From Hyphomonas sp. (GTDB lineage: Bacteria > Pseudomonadota > Alphaproteobacteria > Caulobacterales > Hyphomonadaceae), in assembly GCA_024743015.1 (NCBI GenBank), contig JANSXJ010000003.1, positions 1 to 25,219 of the forward strand: 25,219 bases of DNA, in the 5' to 3' direction. Shown in pieces: positions 7,334 through 15,473 of the stretch (the first letter of the stretch is position 1; every line of letters begins with the position of its first letter). The notes below the pieces were generated by a model, which saw only the letters and a program-made list of their open reading frames with translations, did no database searches and was not told where the DNA came from. Position numbers and translations under genes: made by a program.

Positions 7334-8968
7334 CTAGCGCGGCGTCAGCTGGCCGTAGACGGCACCGTTCAGTCCATCGACGGAAACATCGCTGGAGTTA
7401 ACCGATGGAAATGTTCCAGAACGGCTAAAACCGGCAATTCCGATCGCACCGCTTGCATTGGACGTCACATCCCTGAGAGCCTCTCTGCCCGTACCGCCAA
7501 TATAGGTGGAGTAACGAACTTCCGAGAGATCGCTCGAGAATTGCACCAGCATGCCATCTGCGCCGCCGGCATTGAAGGATTGCTCAGAATTTGAATCAGT
7601 CGGCAGGAATGAGGAGCGCGTCCCCCCCGTTGCGATGATCGTCCCGTCGGCCATTACATGGACGCCTTCGAGCTCGTCCTGGTTGCTGCCGCCCAAATAA
7701 CTGGCGGCGACGAGCGATTGGCCGTTAGACGACAGAATCGCGATGAACCCATCGCCTTCACTCGTAGAGCTTGATCCTGGATTTTCTTGAAACGCGCCAG
7801 ACGTGGTCGGCAGATCTTTTGAGTCTGAAAAACCGACGATGACCGGCTGGTCAGAGCTCGTCAGAGCCAATCCGTGCGTTTCGACTTCTTCGCGGCGACT
7901 GCCGCCGAAGTACGTGGTCCACAAGCGGGTTTGCTGGCTCGAAAACCGGCTCACCAACATATCGAAGTCGCCCGCAAGGTTTGGCTGGTAGGCGTTTGAG
8001 CTGGTTGGTACATTGCTGGCATTGTCGAACCAGGAGACGAAGGCGCCGCCATCTGATGCCACCCGCACTGACGGGGTTGGCGTAAACAAACCACCGGAAC
8101 TCGTTCCGCCCAAATAAGTCGCATAATCGACCGATTGTCCGTTGGCACTCAGGATCGCATATCCTGCGTCAACAACCCCCTGACGACTGCCTCGGTCCGC
8201 ATCACTCGTAATGTGCGGGTTGGATCCATATGAGACAAATCCGACATGAGGGCGCCCCTGCCCATCTACGTCCATGTCGCGAATGAAGCCCCGGCTTGGT
8301 CCACCGAAATAAGTCGACCAAAGCAGCGACCCGCCATCCGCCGAGAGTTTGGCGACAAAGCCATCCTGACCGCCATACAATCCGTTTTGCTGACTATCAC
8401 CGCCATAACCGGTTTGCACCGTCCCACTTGTGGTCGGAAAACCGTTTCCAGCGCGGCCAGCGACGAGCACGTTGCCGGATGGGTCCAGGTCGATCGCATA
8501 GGCCCGGTCGTAATTCGGTCCGCCAATAAAGGTCGCCCACTCAAGCTGTCCGTTTGCAGCGATCTTGGCCACAAATACATCCATCGGCCCTTCAGACCCG
8601 AGATTCGATCCGCCCGTCGCGAAACTCGTGTCGTAAGCGCCGCTCGTAACAGGGAAATCCGACGAGGATGCGCCGCCTGTGATGTAAATCGCGCCAGCGG
8701 AATCCATCACGATTCCGCGTGTCATCTCCTGCCCCTGCCCTGAATTTCCATCCAGTAGCCCGAGCGAATCGACCGCGAAGCCCTTTGCGGGCGGCGGTGG
8801 CGGGGGGGGCGGAGGCGGTGGTGGTGGTGGAGGCGGCGGTGGAGGTGGTGGCGGGGATCCCCCAATGGGTGATGGGGCTGGCGAACTCCCTCCACCTCCC
8901 GAGCAGGCTGCCAATGCCAGGCATAGTGCCGTCAATGATACAGCAACTTTAGATTTTCCGTCCCACAT
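7334..8968 (-). CDS. Poly-proline SBBP-repeat beta-propeller lipoprotein
   Basis: A 544-residue putative surface lipoprotein. The signal peptide ends in the lipobox LAAC (C22), followed by Gly/Ser, so outer-membrane sorting is expected. Residues 39-60 are 22 uninterrupted prolines, a rigid spacer. The rest consists of SBBP-type beta-propeller repeats: six clear copies of the T-F/Y-x-G-G signature (TFIGG, TYFGG, TYLGG, TYFGG, SYLGG, TYIGG), each preceded by Asp/Gly-rich stretches and phrases such as GxxxxxGxxxSxDFPxT. Family members have no proven single role; display or adhesion at the cell surface is an inference. No sigma-54-like element was found upstream (8969-9120), unlike the glycan genes. 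Transcribed ahead of the MsrQ-like gene. Confidence 0.85.
   Translation of the reverse strand: MWDGKSKVAVSLTALCLALAACSGGGGSSPAPSPIGGSPPPPPPPPPPPPPPPPPPPPPPAKGFAVDSLGLLDGNSGQGQEMTRGIVMDSAGAIYITGGASSSDFPVTSGAYDTSFATGGSNLGSEGPMDVFVAKIAANGQLEWATFIGGPNYDRAYAIDLDPSGNVLVAGRAGNGFPTTSGTVQTGYGGDSQQNGLYGGQDGFVAKLSADGGSLLWSTYFGGPSRGFIRDMDVDGQGRPHVGFVSYGSNPHITSDADRGSRQGVVDAGYAILSANGQSVDYATYLGGTSSGGLFTPTPSVRVASDGGAFVSWFDNASNVPTSSNAYQPNLAGDFDMLVSRFSSQQTRLWTTYFGGSRREEVETHGLALTSSDQPVIVGFSDSKDLPTTSGAFQENPGSSSTSEGDGFIAILSSNGQSLVAASYLGGSNQDELEGVHVMADGTIIATGGTRSSFLPTDSNSEQSFNAGGADGMLVQFSSDLSEVRYSTYIGGTGREALRDVTSNASGAIGIAGFSRSGTFPSVNSSDVSVDGLNGAVYGQLTPR
8789..8854 (-). repeat. (CCN)22 proline-codon tract
   Basis: Sixty-six bases encode 22 consecutive proline codons, mixed CCG/CCA/CCT/CCC. 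The plus strand is purely G-rich and includes a run of eight Gs (8802-8809). Such triplet and homopolymer tracts are prone to slippage, so length or frame could vary between cells. Translation of so many prolines normally needs elongation factor P. Confidence 0.9.
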
Positions 8969-9120
8969 TCGAAATTCTTTCTGATCTTGCAGTCCGATCG
9001 CTCATGGCAGCGCTCGATGGCCTGAGGGTTCTTCCAGGTTCGAAGTCAGCCATACGGATCAATGTCCTCGCGAACAAAGAAAAATTCCATTAAAAATTGC
9101 ACATTTAGCTGATGTACAAG

Positions 9121-9375
9121 CTAACCTTGCGACTGCGGGAGCGGCGCGTCAGCCAGCCAATGCTCCACATCTTCCTTGTCACAAACAGCCTGTTTCGGCG
9201 CCTTCTCAAATATGACGGCAAGGAAAAAGACGAGAAACGCGGAAACCGTAAACAACAATGCGCCGGCGGGAACGATGAGCAGTAAAAACGCCACGATCGA
9301 AACCTTGTTCAGCAACAATCCCGCACCCGCAACGGTGAGTGCCAGAAGAAACAACGCATTCAGCCTGTTCGTCAT
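9121..9375 (-). CDS. Small two-helix membrane protein of unknown function
   Basis: An 84-residue protein not recognised as any family. Residues 5-24 and about 27-56 are strongly hydrophobic, giving two or three short membrane helices, followed by a soluble tail (57-84) with Lys, Asp and a Cys (EKAPKQAVCDKEDVEHW). The tail may face the cytoplasm. An AAAGG-like ribosome site lies about ten bases ahead of the ATG. Flanking gaps are 152 bases to the lipoprotein gene and 118 bases to the upstream SDR, so it may have its own promoter. Codon use looks native. It is plausibly real but has no assigned function. Confidence 0.55.
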   Translation of the reverse strand: MTNRLNALFLLALTVAGAGLLLNKVSIVAFLLLIVPAGALLFTVSAFLVFFLAVIFEKAPKQAVCDKEDVEHWLADAPLPQSQG

Positions 9376-9493
9376 AACGTCAACCTTTCACGATTCACTG
9401 TGATTTGGAAAAGTTAAAGAAATTCAAACCCTGCTTAATCACTCGCTTCGTGAGGGGACGAGTATACGTGGTTCAGCTTAGCGGGAGGCATGC

Positions 9494-10612
9494 TCAGCTT
9501 TTTCGATCCGCGCCCAGTATCGCAATCGGCTCAAAACGGAGTCGTTCCCGGGTGTGCGCATCGCAGACGCGCGGTCGGGCCTGATACAATTTCAGCGCTC
9601 CCCGATCCGGATAAACTGGCCCTGACTTGTTCAGCGCGCGGGTCGCAGTTCTGACAATCGCTTCAAAACGATCCCGTCCCAATCCCTTGCGAAGGATTCC
9701 GCTCACGCGCGCAGCCAGGGAAGGCGATGCGCTGGCTGGTGACGATTCGTCCACCGGGGGAAGCCGGGCCTCCAGCTCGTCCAAGGCTCGATATTCAATG
9801 GTCCCTTCCCCAATCGCCTTGATATGAGCGATAAAGAAATCGCCCCAGGTCGGCTCTCCGGGACCGTTCAAAATAAAACGCTCATGGGTGAGATCTGATA
9901 TCAAAGCGGCGCGGAGGGTCGCCTGGACCACATCATCGACATGAATGGCCGGGCACAGTCCGACCGGGTCTGGCAGAATAACGGGACCGCGTCTCAGCGC
10001 TTCGCGAGGTGCATCCGTCCACATCGCACTGCCGGGCCCATACACGATGCCCGGTTGCAGTATCGCCACCGGCTTTGTCCCGGCGAGCAAGGCTTCTTCC
10101 ATCTCAATTTTTGTATCGCGATAGTCTTCGCGTCCAGTGCGGGTCGCCGCCGCTTCTCGGTCTATGACGCCATCCGGCCAATGATCATAAACCACCATCG
10201 AGCTCATATGCACGACACGCTCCAGATCGGACGCCTGGACAGCGCTGTGCAGGGTTGAGAATGCGGACATATTCTCGCGTCCACTGGCTCGTACGTCGTA
10301 GGCGAGGTGGATCAATATCTCTTTTTCTTTCAACACACTTGCCATGAAGTCGGGATCGGAAAGCGCGCCAATCCAAACCGTCACGCCTCGCGCTTGCAAG
10401 GCTTTCGCGCCGTGACCTGAGCGCAAGATCACACTCACCTTGGCACCAAGCTCGAGCAGCGCAGCCACCAAGCGGCGACCGATAAAGCCTGTGGCGCCCG
10501 TCACGATAACGGTTCTACCGGCAAACCCAGCACCCGCTTCTGAGAAAAACGCATCTGGTAGATTTGGTCGATCGGAGGTCATCATCACTCTAGTTTGGTC
10601 AATTTGGATCAT
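9494..10612 (-). CDS. NAD-dependent epimerase/dehydratase (extended SDR)
   Basis: A 372-residue extended SDR. The Rossmann motif GATGFIG is near residues 38-44, the active-site Ser region is VHMSSMVVYDHW, and the Tyr-Lys pair lies in YRDTK. The middle (LQPGIVYGPGS) is typical of sugar-nucleotide or related epimerase/reductase folds. The C-terminal extension of about 70 residues is basic. The first 30 residues precede the fold, so the true start may be one of the adjacent Met codons at 10585/10582 rather than 10612; no convincing Shine-Dalgarno settles this. It is divergent from the second glycan operon with 104 bases between. It may modify a sugar precursor, but it could equally belong to unrelated metabolism because it lacks the sigma-54 signal of its neighbour. 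Confidence 0.8.
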   Translation of the reverse strand: MIQIDQTRVMMTSDRPNLPDAFFSEAGAGFAGRTVIVTGATGFIGRRLVAALLELGAKVSVILRSGHGAKALQARGVTVWIGALSDPDFMASVLKEKEILIHLAYDVRASGRENMSAFSTLHSAVQASDLERVVHMSSMVVYDHWPDGVIDREAAATRTGREDYRDTKIEMEEALLAGTKPVAILQPGIVYGPGSAMWTDAPREALRRGPVILPDPVGLCPAIHVDDVVQATLRAALISDLTHERFILNGPGEPTWGDFFIAHIKAIGEGTIEYRALDELEARLPPVDESSPASASPSLAARVSGILRKGLGRDRFEAIVRTATRALNKSGPVYPDRGALKLYQARPRVCDAHTRERLRFEPIAILGADRKS

Positions 10613-10656
10613 TCTGCCAGAGATTATTTGGCTCGCCCTCTTTCGGAGGTGACGAC

Positions 10657-10672
10657 TGGCCTTATTATTGCG
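10657..10672 (+). promoter_or_regulatory. Candidate sigma-54 promoter for the 10717-15473 operon
   Basis: TGGCCT-TATTA-TTGCG keeps the RpoN spacing, with GG at 10658-10659 and GC at 10670-10671. Transcription would start near 10683, within or just past the GGGGGA run, giving a leader of about 34 nt. The stretch ATTGCGTAAA plus downstream GGGGGA recurs at the promoter before 16938. Confidence 0.65.
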
Positions 10673-10716
10673 TAAACCGGGGGACCTGAACCAATATTGT
10701 TGCTTATGAGGGGACT

Positions 10717-11697
10717 ATGCGCATTCTGATTACAGGTGGAGCCGGATTTATCGGATCCCACCTCGCAGAAAGACTCGTATCAGAAGGTCATGACGTCGTC
10801 GCGCTCGACGACCTCTCGACCGGTCAGAAAAAGAACCTTGCGAGCCTCGAAGGAAACAATCATTTCCGCTTCATAGAAGGGTCCGTTCTGGACGCTGATC
10901 TGGTCGATCAATTGGTCGACGACGCCGACATGGTATTCCACATGGCCGCGGCGGTAGGTGTGAAACTGATCATGGATGAACCCAGCCGATCCATCCTGAC
11001 GAATATCACCGGCACCGAGAATGTTCTGAAAGCCGCTATCCCGGGCAAAACACCGACCTTTATCGCCTCCACATCTGAGGTTTACGGCAAAACCACGAAA
11101 TTCCCGTTCGCCGAAGATGACGACATGACCATCGGTGCGACTAAGAATCTGCGCTGGTCTTATGCCAGCGCCAAGCAATTGGATGAGTTCCTTGCGCTCG
11201 CCTATGCGAGAGAAGTCGACTTGCCGGTTGTGGTCCTCCGCTTTTTCAACACAACGGGTCCACGTCAGACAGGTCGTTATGGCATGGTGCTGCCGAATTT
11301 TGTCGTGAACGCGCTCACCTGAAAGCCGCTAAAAGTACATGGAACGGGCGAGCAATCCCGCTGCTTTGGCCACGTCTACGATGTGATCGAGGCCCTGCTC
11401 CGCCTGATGGACAAGCCGGAAGCGTTCGGCGAAGTCTACAATATCGGCACGGATCAGGAAGTTTCGATCATGGAACTGGCGCAAAAAGTCGTGGCAGCCA
11501 CAGGGTCGACTTCGGAAATTGAGCTGGTTCCTTATTCAGATGTGTACCCCGAAGGATTTGAAGACATGGCGCGTCGGTTGCCGAGTGTTGAAAAACTCCA
11601 GGCAGCCATCGATTTCCGACCGATGCGTACGCTCGATGAAATCATCGCAGATATCGTGACGGAGAAACGAGCAGCCCTGGATCTGGAGGCCAGCTAG
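10717..11697 (+). pseudogene. NAD-dependent nucleotide-sugar epimerase/decarboxylase with in-frame TGA
   Basis: One continuous reading frame of 326 codons interrupted by a single TGA at 11320-11322 (codon 202). The first part has the Rossmann motif GGAGFIG (7-13), STSEVYG and the Tyr-Lys pair YASAK. The part after the stop continues without frame change into KPLKVHGTGEQSRCFGHVYDV and IGTDQEVSIMEL, the normal C-terminal half of GalE/UDP-glucuronate-decarboxylase-like SDRs. Relatives have Gly at the stop position (pattern LAGEPLxV), so GGA to TGA is the likely change. The upstream part alone lacks much of the substrate-binding domain. GAGGGG (10708-10713) precedes the ATG. Possibilities are a recent nonsense mutation, a sequencing error or readthrough. 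First gene of a four-gene operon, so a real stop could be polar. Confidence 0.8.
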
Positions 11698-11701
11698 TCC
11701 C

Positions 11702-12487
11702 ATGACACCCATGGCTCGTCTAGAGAAACTCACTCGTGATGTTGCGACCGTGCTGTTGCCGCATGGCCTACGAAAGTGGGTCCGCAAGCAGCAGCGCATA
11801 CACAAACTTCAATCGGTTCCGGTTGGCAAAGTCGATTTTGGCGGGCTGCGACGCTTATCTCCCATCAGCGCCATCTTTGGACAGGATCGTGACCTCATCA
11901 CCATTGAGCGGTTTTATATCGAAGAGTTTCTGGAAAAGAACTCCGCTGATGTGAAAGGTCGATGCCTCGAAATGGGCGACCCGGCTTACATCAAAAAATT
12001 TGGCGGTGACAAAGTCACCCAGATCGACGTGCTGAACTATGTCGAAGGCAATCCAGAGGCCACAATTGTCGCCGACCTCACGGACGCGCCACATATCCCT
12101 GACAACACGTTTGACTGCATCATCATCACGCAAACCCTGCAGATGATCTTCGACGTCGATAAAGCCATTGAGACACTCTACCGGATCCTGAAACCGGGTG
12201 GTGTTGTCCTCTGTACGTCGCACGGCATGACCCGTGTGGCCCGCCGCGAAGGCGTCGATGACTGGGGCGAATATTGGCATTTCACCACACAGTCAAAACG
12301 ACGCCTTTTCCACACTCATTTCCCGAAAGATCATGTCGACGTATCTACAGTCGGCAACGTTTTCACCTGCATCTGTAACCTGCACGGGCTCGGTGCCAGT
12401 GAAATTGATCCGGTCGAACTCGCGACCCATGACCCGAATTTCGAGATGCTGGTCCTCGTGCGAGCGCAAAAACCGATGGACGCATGA
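11702..12487 (+). CDS. Class I SAM-dependent methyltransferase
   Basis: A 261-residue protein. CLEMGDPAY corresponds to the SAM-binding motif I, followed by an acidic strand end (QIDVLNY), motif II-like TFDCIIITQTLQMI, and the post-motif ILKPGGVVLCTSHG, a reliable signature of class I methyltransferases (Methyltransf_11/25 type). The basic N-terminus (KWVRKQQRIHK) may contact a membrane or a phosphorylated substrate. In a glycan operon, O-methylation of a sugar is the likely job, inferred from context. The ATG at 11702 lies four bases after the previous stop, with GGAGG (11685-11689) upstream; a second ATG at 11711 is possible. The stop overlaps the next start as ATGA. Confidence 0.8.
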   Translation: MTPMARLEKLTRDVATVLLPHGLRKWVRKQQRIHKLQSVPVGKVDFGGLRRLSPISAIFGQDRDLITIERFYIEEFLEKNSADVKGRCLEMGDPAYIKKFGGDKVTQIDVLNYVEGNPEATIVADLTDAPHIPDNTFDCIIITQTLQMIFDVDKAIETLYRILKPGGVVLCTSHGMTRVARREGVDDWGEYWHFTTQSKRRLFHTHFPKDHVDVSTVGNVFTCICNLHGLGASEIDPVELATHDPNFEMLVLVRAQKPMDA

Positions 12488-13938
12488 CACGCTGGTTCTC
12501 AGTCCGGGATCACCAGATCCTTGCTGCGATCCTGATGCTCGCATTGGGGCTCAGATTGTGGGGACTAAACGCCCCGCTCTGGTATGACGAGATCACGACT
12601 GTCGAGACGCATTTGCGCCTCCCCTGGGACGATATGATGACGTCCTACTCGATGAACCATCACTATCTCTACAGTCTTCAGGCAAAATTGTCGGCAAGCG
12701 TTTTCGGAGAAGCGGCCTGGACCGTTCGATTGCCCGCCATGTTGTTCGGCGTGGGATCAATTGCCGCTATGTGGGTGCTAGCCAAACGCGTGGCAGGTGT
12801 GAAGCTCGCGCATGTGACGGCTTTGCTGCTGGCGCTTTCATTCCATCACATCTGGTTTTCTCAGAATGCCCGCGGATACACCGAGCTCGCGTTCTGGAGC
12901 ACGTGTGGAATGATCTTCTTTCTTGATGGGATGCGTCAGCCAACCCTTAAGACCTGGTTGGCCTATGCGGCATGCTTGGCGCTCGCAGTGGCGACCCATC
13001 TCACCGGATTCTTCTTCTTTGCGGCTCAGGGCCTGATCTGGCTTATGGCTTCGCTGATGACAGTTCGGCGCGTCGGTGTCCTGCACGATTCCATTAAGCT
13101 GCCCGCCATTGGCTACATTGTCGGCGGACTGGCGACGCTAGCCTTCTACGCGCCGATATTAGGCAGCGTGTTCGAAGTCGCGGGCGCGGTCAGCGAAACC
13201 TCGCAAGTTGATGTCATGCAAGAGTATCAAAACCCGGTTTGGGCCGTGCTGGAGGCGTTTCGGACAATCCTCGGCTCATTGGGGCCGCTGATCGGATTGA
13301 TCGCACTCGGCGTCATTGCGCTCAGCCTCGTTGGTGCATTCCAACTGCGCAAACGGAACCCTTTGTTCGCGCCAGTCATCGGACTACACATTGCGCTCAC
13401 CATGGCCTTGCTGTTGATGCTCGGCATGCGCATCTGGCCACGCTTTTTCTTCATAGATATCGGCTTTCTCATGTTGCTGATCGTTGTCGGCGTCCACGCA
13501 GCATGTGGATGGATACGCAGCTTTGCGGCCTTCCTTCCAGCAAAAGCCATTTTTCCAGCCGCCATAGCCGCGATGACGCTTCTCTCCGTCGGACTCGCGA
13601 CCCGAAACTACATGGCACCAAAGCAAAACCTATCAGGAGCGGTGGACTATTTGCGTACAGGCCTCGACGCCGAAGCACGTGTTTACGGCATTGGCGTCGC
13701 TGGCCCACTTTATAACAGTTTCTACGGCGCAGATTGGCCTTTGATCGAAACGGAAGACGACCTCAATACCGCTTTACAGACGCCGGGACCGGTTTACCTG
13801 GTCATCGCCTTCCCAGGTCGATATTTCCGGGTGCTCCCCACCATGGATGTGATGGCTGACGCTGGTTCACTTGAACTTGTTAAACGTTTTCCGGGCACAC
13901 TCGGCGACGGAAACGTTCTCATTTTCAAGCGAGGATAG
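12484..13938 (+). CDS. GT-C membrane glycosyltransferase, ArnT/PMT (GT39/GT83)-like
   Basis: A 484-residue protein with roughly ten to twelve membrane helices. After the first helix comes LWYDEITTVETHLRLP (32-47); D35-E36 in the first periplasmic loop is the acidic signature of ArnT/PMT-type GT-C enzymes, which take sugars from polyprenyl-phosphate donors. HHIWFSQNARGYTELAFW (112-129) is the second well-conserved stretch of this family. The C-terminal soluble part (about 380-484) is expected to be periplasmic. It may decorate the polymer or a lipid carrier; it could use the lipid-linked sugar made by the 330-4022 module. It overlaps the methyltransferase by four bases (ATGA) and is two bases from the GMC gene. 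Confidence 0.82.
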   Translation: MTRWFSVRDHQILAAILMLALGLRLWGLNAPLWYDEITTVETHLRLPWDDMMTSYSMNHHYLYSLQAKLSASVFGEAAWTVRLPAMLFGVGSIAAMWVLAKRVAGVKLAHVTALLLALSFHHIWFSQNARGYTELAFWSTCGMIFFLDGMRQPTLKTWLAYAACLALAVATHLTGFFFFAAQGLIWLMASLMTVRRVGVLHDSIKLPAIGYIVGGLATLAFYAPILGSVFEVAGAVSETSQVDVMQEYQNPVWAVLEAFRTILGSLGPLIGLIALGVIALSLVGAFQLRKRNPLFAPVIGLHIALTMALLLMLGMRIWPRFFFIDIGFLMLLIVVGVHAACGWIRSFAAFLPAKAIFPAAIAAMTLLSVGLATRNYMAPKQNLSGAVDYLRTGLDAEARVYGIGVAGPLYNSFYGADWPLIETEDDLNTALQTPGPVYLVIAFPGRYFRVLPTMDVMADAGSLELVKRFPGTLGDGNVLIFKRG

Positions 13939-13940
13939 GC

Positions 13941-15473
13941 ATGAATATCGTCGTCGGATCCGGACCCGCAGGCGTTTCTGTCGCCATGGCCCTGATCGCA
14001 CGTGGCGAGAACGTCACGATGGTCGATGGCGGCCAGACCATGTCTGCCGATCTTATCCAAAGACAAAGCACGTTTGCTGCAAAGCCACCCGAAGACTGGA
14101 CGACAGCGGATGTTGAGGCCTGGCAGAAGCCTCAACTGGAGCGAGCTGAGGACCTCGCCATGCGGCACGGATCAACCCATGCTCAGGTGCCAAAAGACAA
14201 GACGTTCGACCCTTCGGACCATTTTGTCGGACGCGCGTCGCACGCCGTGGGCGGGCTCTCCAACGTTTGGGGCGCCGCTGTCCTGCCATACCGTCAGGAA
14301 GACATTGGAGCCTGGCCCATCCGCGCGCAGGATTTAGCGCCGCATTACCAGGCTGTAGCGCAATTCATGCCGATCTCCGGCGCGAGCGGCGGCGACTTAC
14401 AAGACTTGTTCCCAGCCTTCAACGCTGACGCTTTGTCCCCCATCGAGCCAGGGCCACAAGGCGACGCATTATTACAGCGCCTGAACGCTAAACGGGGAAA
14501 GTTGGCAGATGACGGCGTTCGTTTCGGCCCCGCGCGACAAGCCGTGTCGGGCGGATGCCACCTCTGCGGACAGTGCCTTCACGGCTGCCCTTGGTCGATG
14601 ATCTACTCAACGCATCAGACGTTGGCGGCACTGAAGACATCGGAACGATTCACATATCGCCCAGGCGCAATGGTGGACCGCGTTTCAGAAGACGGTGAAT
14701 TCTCACGCGTCCATCTAAATGATGGATCTGAGCTATCGGCCGATCGCGTCTTCATCGCAGCTGGCGTATACGAAACCGCCCGGATGGTGTTGAGCTCAGT
14801 TCCACAGACAACCAGCGCCCTGACGCTTCAGGACAGTCGGCAAGTCTTTCTTCCCATGCTGCACCGATGGCGCACGGGAGCGGACCCCTCTTCGGGGAAG
14901 CTGCACACACTGGCTAAAGTGTTTGTTGAGATCGACAACGCAGATGTGTCTCCGTTCCTGACGCATTCGCAGATCTATAGCTGGAACGAATTCTACGCGC
15001 GAGAAATGAGCGCCAATTATGGGCGCATGCTTCCCGGTAGCTCTGCATTGTTTGCAGCGATTTCGAAACGGTTGCTGGTCGCCCAGACCTTTGTTCACTC
15101 CGATCATTGCGATCAGGTTGAGCTTCGTTTGGATCCGCGCACACGTCGTTTGCGAACGTCCATCTTGAGCAATCCTGACATGGTGCCCACCATACGTCGC
15201 GTGACAAAGGCGCTCTCTCGCGCCATGTCGAAGGCCGGACTGCAACCTCTTTCATTTGCCAAACGCCTTGAGGGGCCCGGGGCGAGTTTCCACACAGGTG
15301 GCACGCTGCCAATGTCTGACACACCGCGCGCTTTGCAGACGGATACACTGGGCAGATTGTCCGGTTTCAAGAATGTGCACGTTGTCGACGCGTCCATTCT
15401 TCCATCAATCCCGGCAAGCACCATCACCTTTAGCGTGATGGCGAACGCACACCGGATCGGTGCGCTTGTCTAG
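13941..15473 (+). CDS. GMC-type FAD oxidoreductase with ferredoxin-like Cys motif
   Basis: A 510-residue flavoprotein of the glucose-methanol-choline family. The N-terminal dinucleotide-binding GSGPAG (6-11) and the C-terminal GMC block (FHTGGTLPMSD near 450-460, VVDASILPSIPASTITF, then ANAHRIG) are clear; His451 and the Asn/His near the end are likely active-site residues. Residues 206-217 read C-x2-C-x2-C-x3-C-P, the same spacing as a [4Fe-4S] ferredoxin motif; a similar Cys cluster occurs in some bacterial GMC enzymes. It probably oxidises a sugar hydroxyl, or a lipid-linked sugar as DprE1 does, but the substrate is unknown. AGGAT lies just ahead of the ATG. Last gene of the operon, sharing the CTAG stop overlap with the convergent GT4 gene. 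Confidence 0.82.
   Translation: MNIVVGSGPAGVSVAMALIARGENVTMVDGGQTMSADLIQRQSTFAAKPPEDWTTADVEAWQKPQLERAEDLAMRHGSTHAQVPKDKTFDPSDHFVGRASHAVGGLSNVWGAAVLPYRQEDIGAWPIRAQDLAPHYQAVAQFMPISGASGGDLQDLFPAFNADALSPIEPGPQGDALLQRLNAKRGKLADDGVRFGPARQAVSGGCHLCGQCLHGCPWSMIYSTHQTLAALKTSERFTYRPGAMVDRVSEDGEFSRVHLNDGSELSADRVFIAAGVYETARMVLSSVPQTTSALTLQDSRQVFLPMLHRWRTGADPSSGKLHTLAKVFVEIDNADVSPFLTHSQIYSWNEFYAREMSANYGRMLPGSSALFAAISKRLLVAQTFVHSDHCDQVELRLDPRTRRLRTSILSNPDMVPTIRRVTKALSRAMSKAGLQPLSFAKRLEGPGASFHTGGTLPMSDTPRALQTDTLGRLSGFKNVHVVDASILPSIPASTITFSVMANAHRIGALV

Noticed and set aside
11320..11322. TGA as a selenocysteine codon.
   Set aside because: Relatives have Gly here, not Cys or Sec, the site is not catalytic, and no convincing SECIS-like hairpin was recognised after the codon. 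TGA also serves as a normal stop in neighbouring genes.
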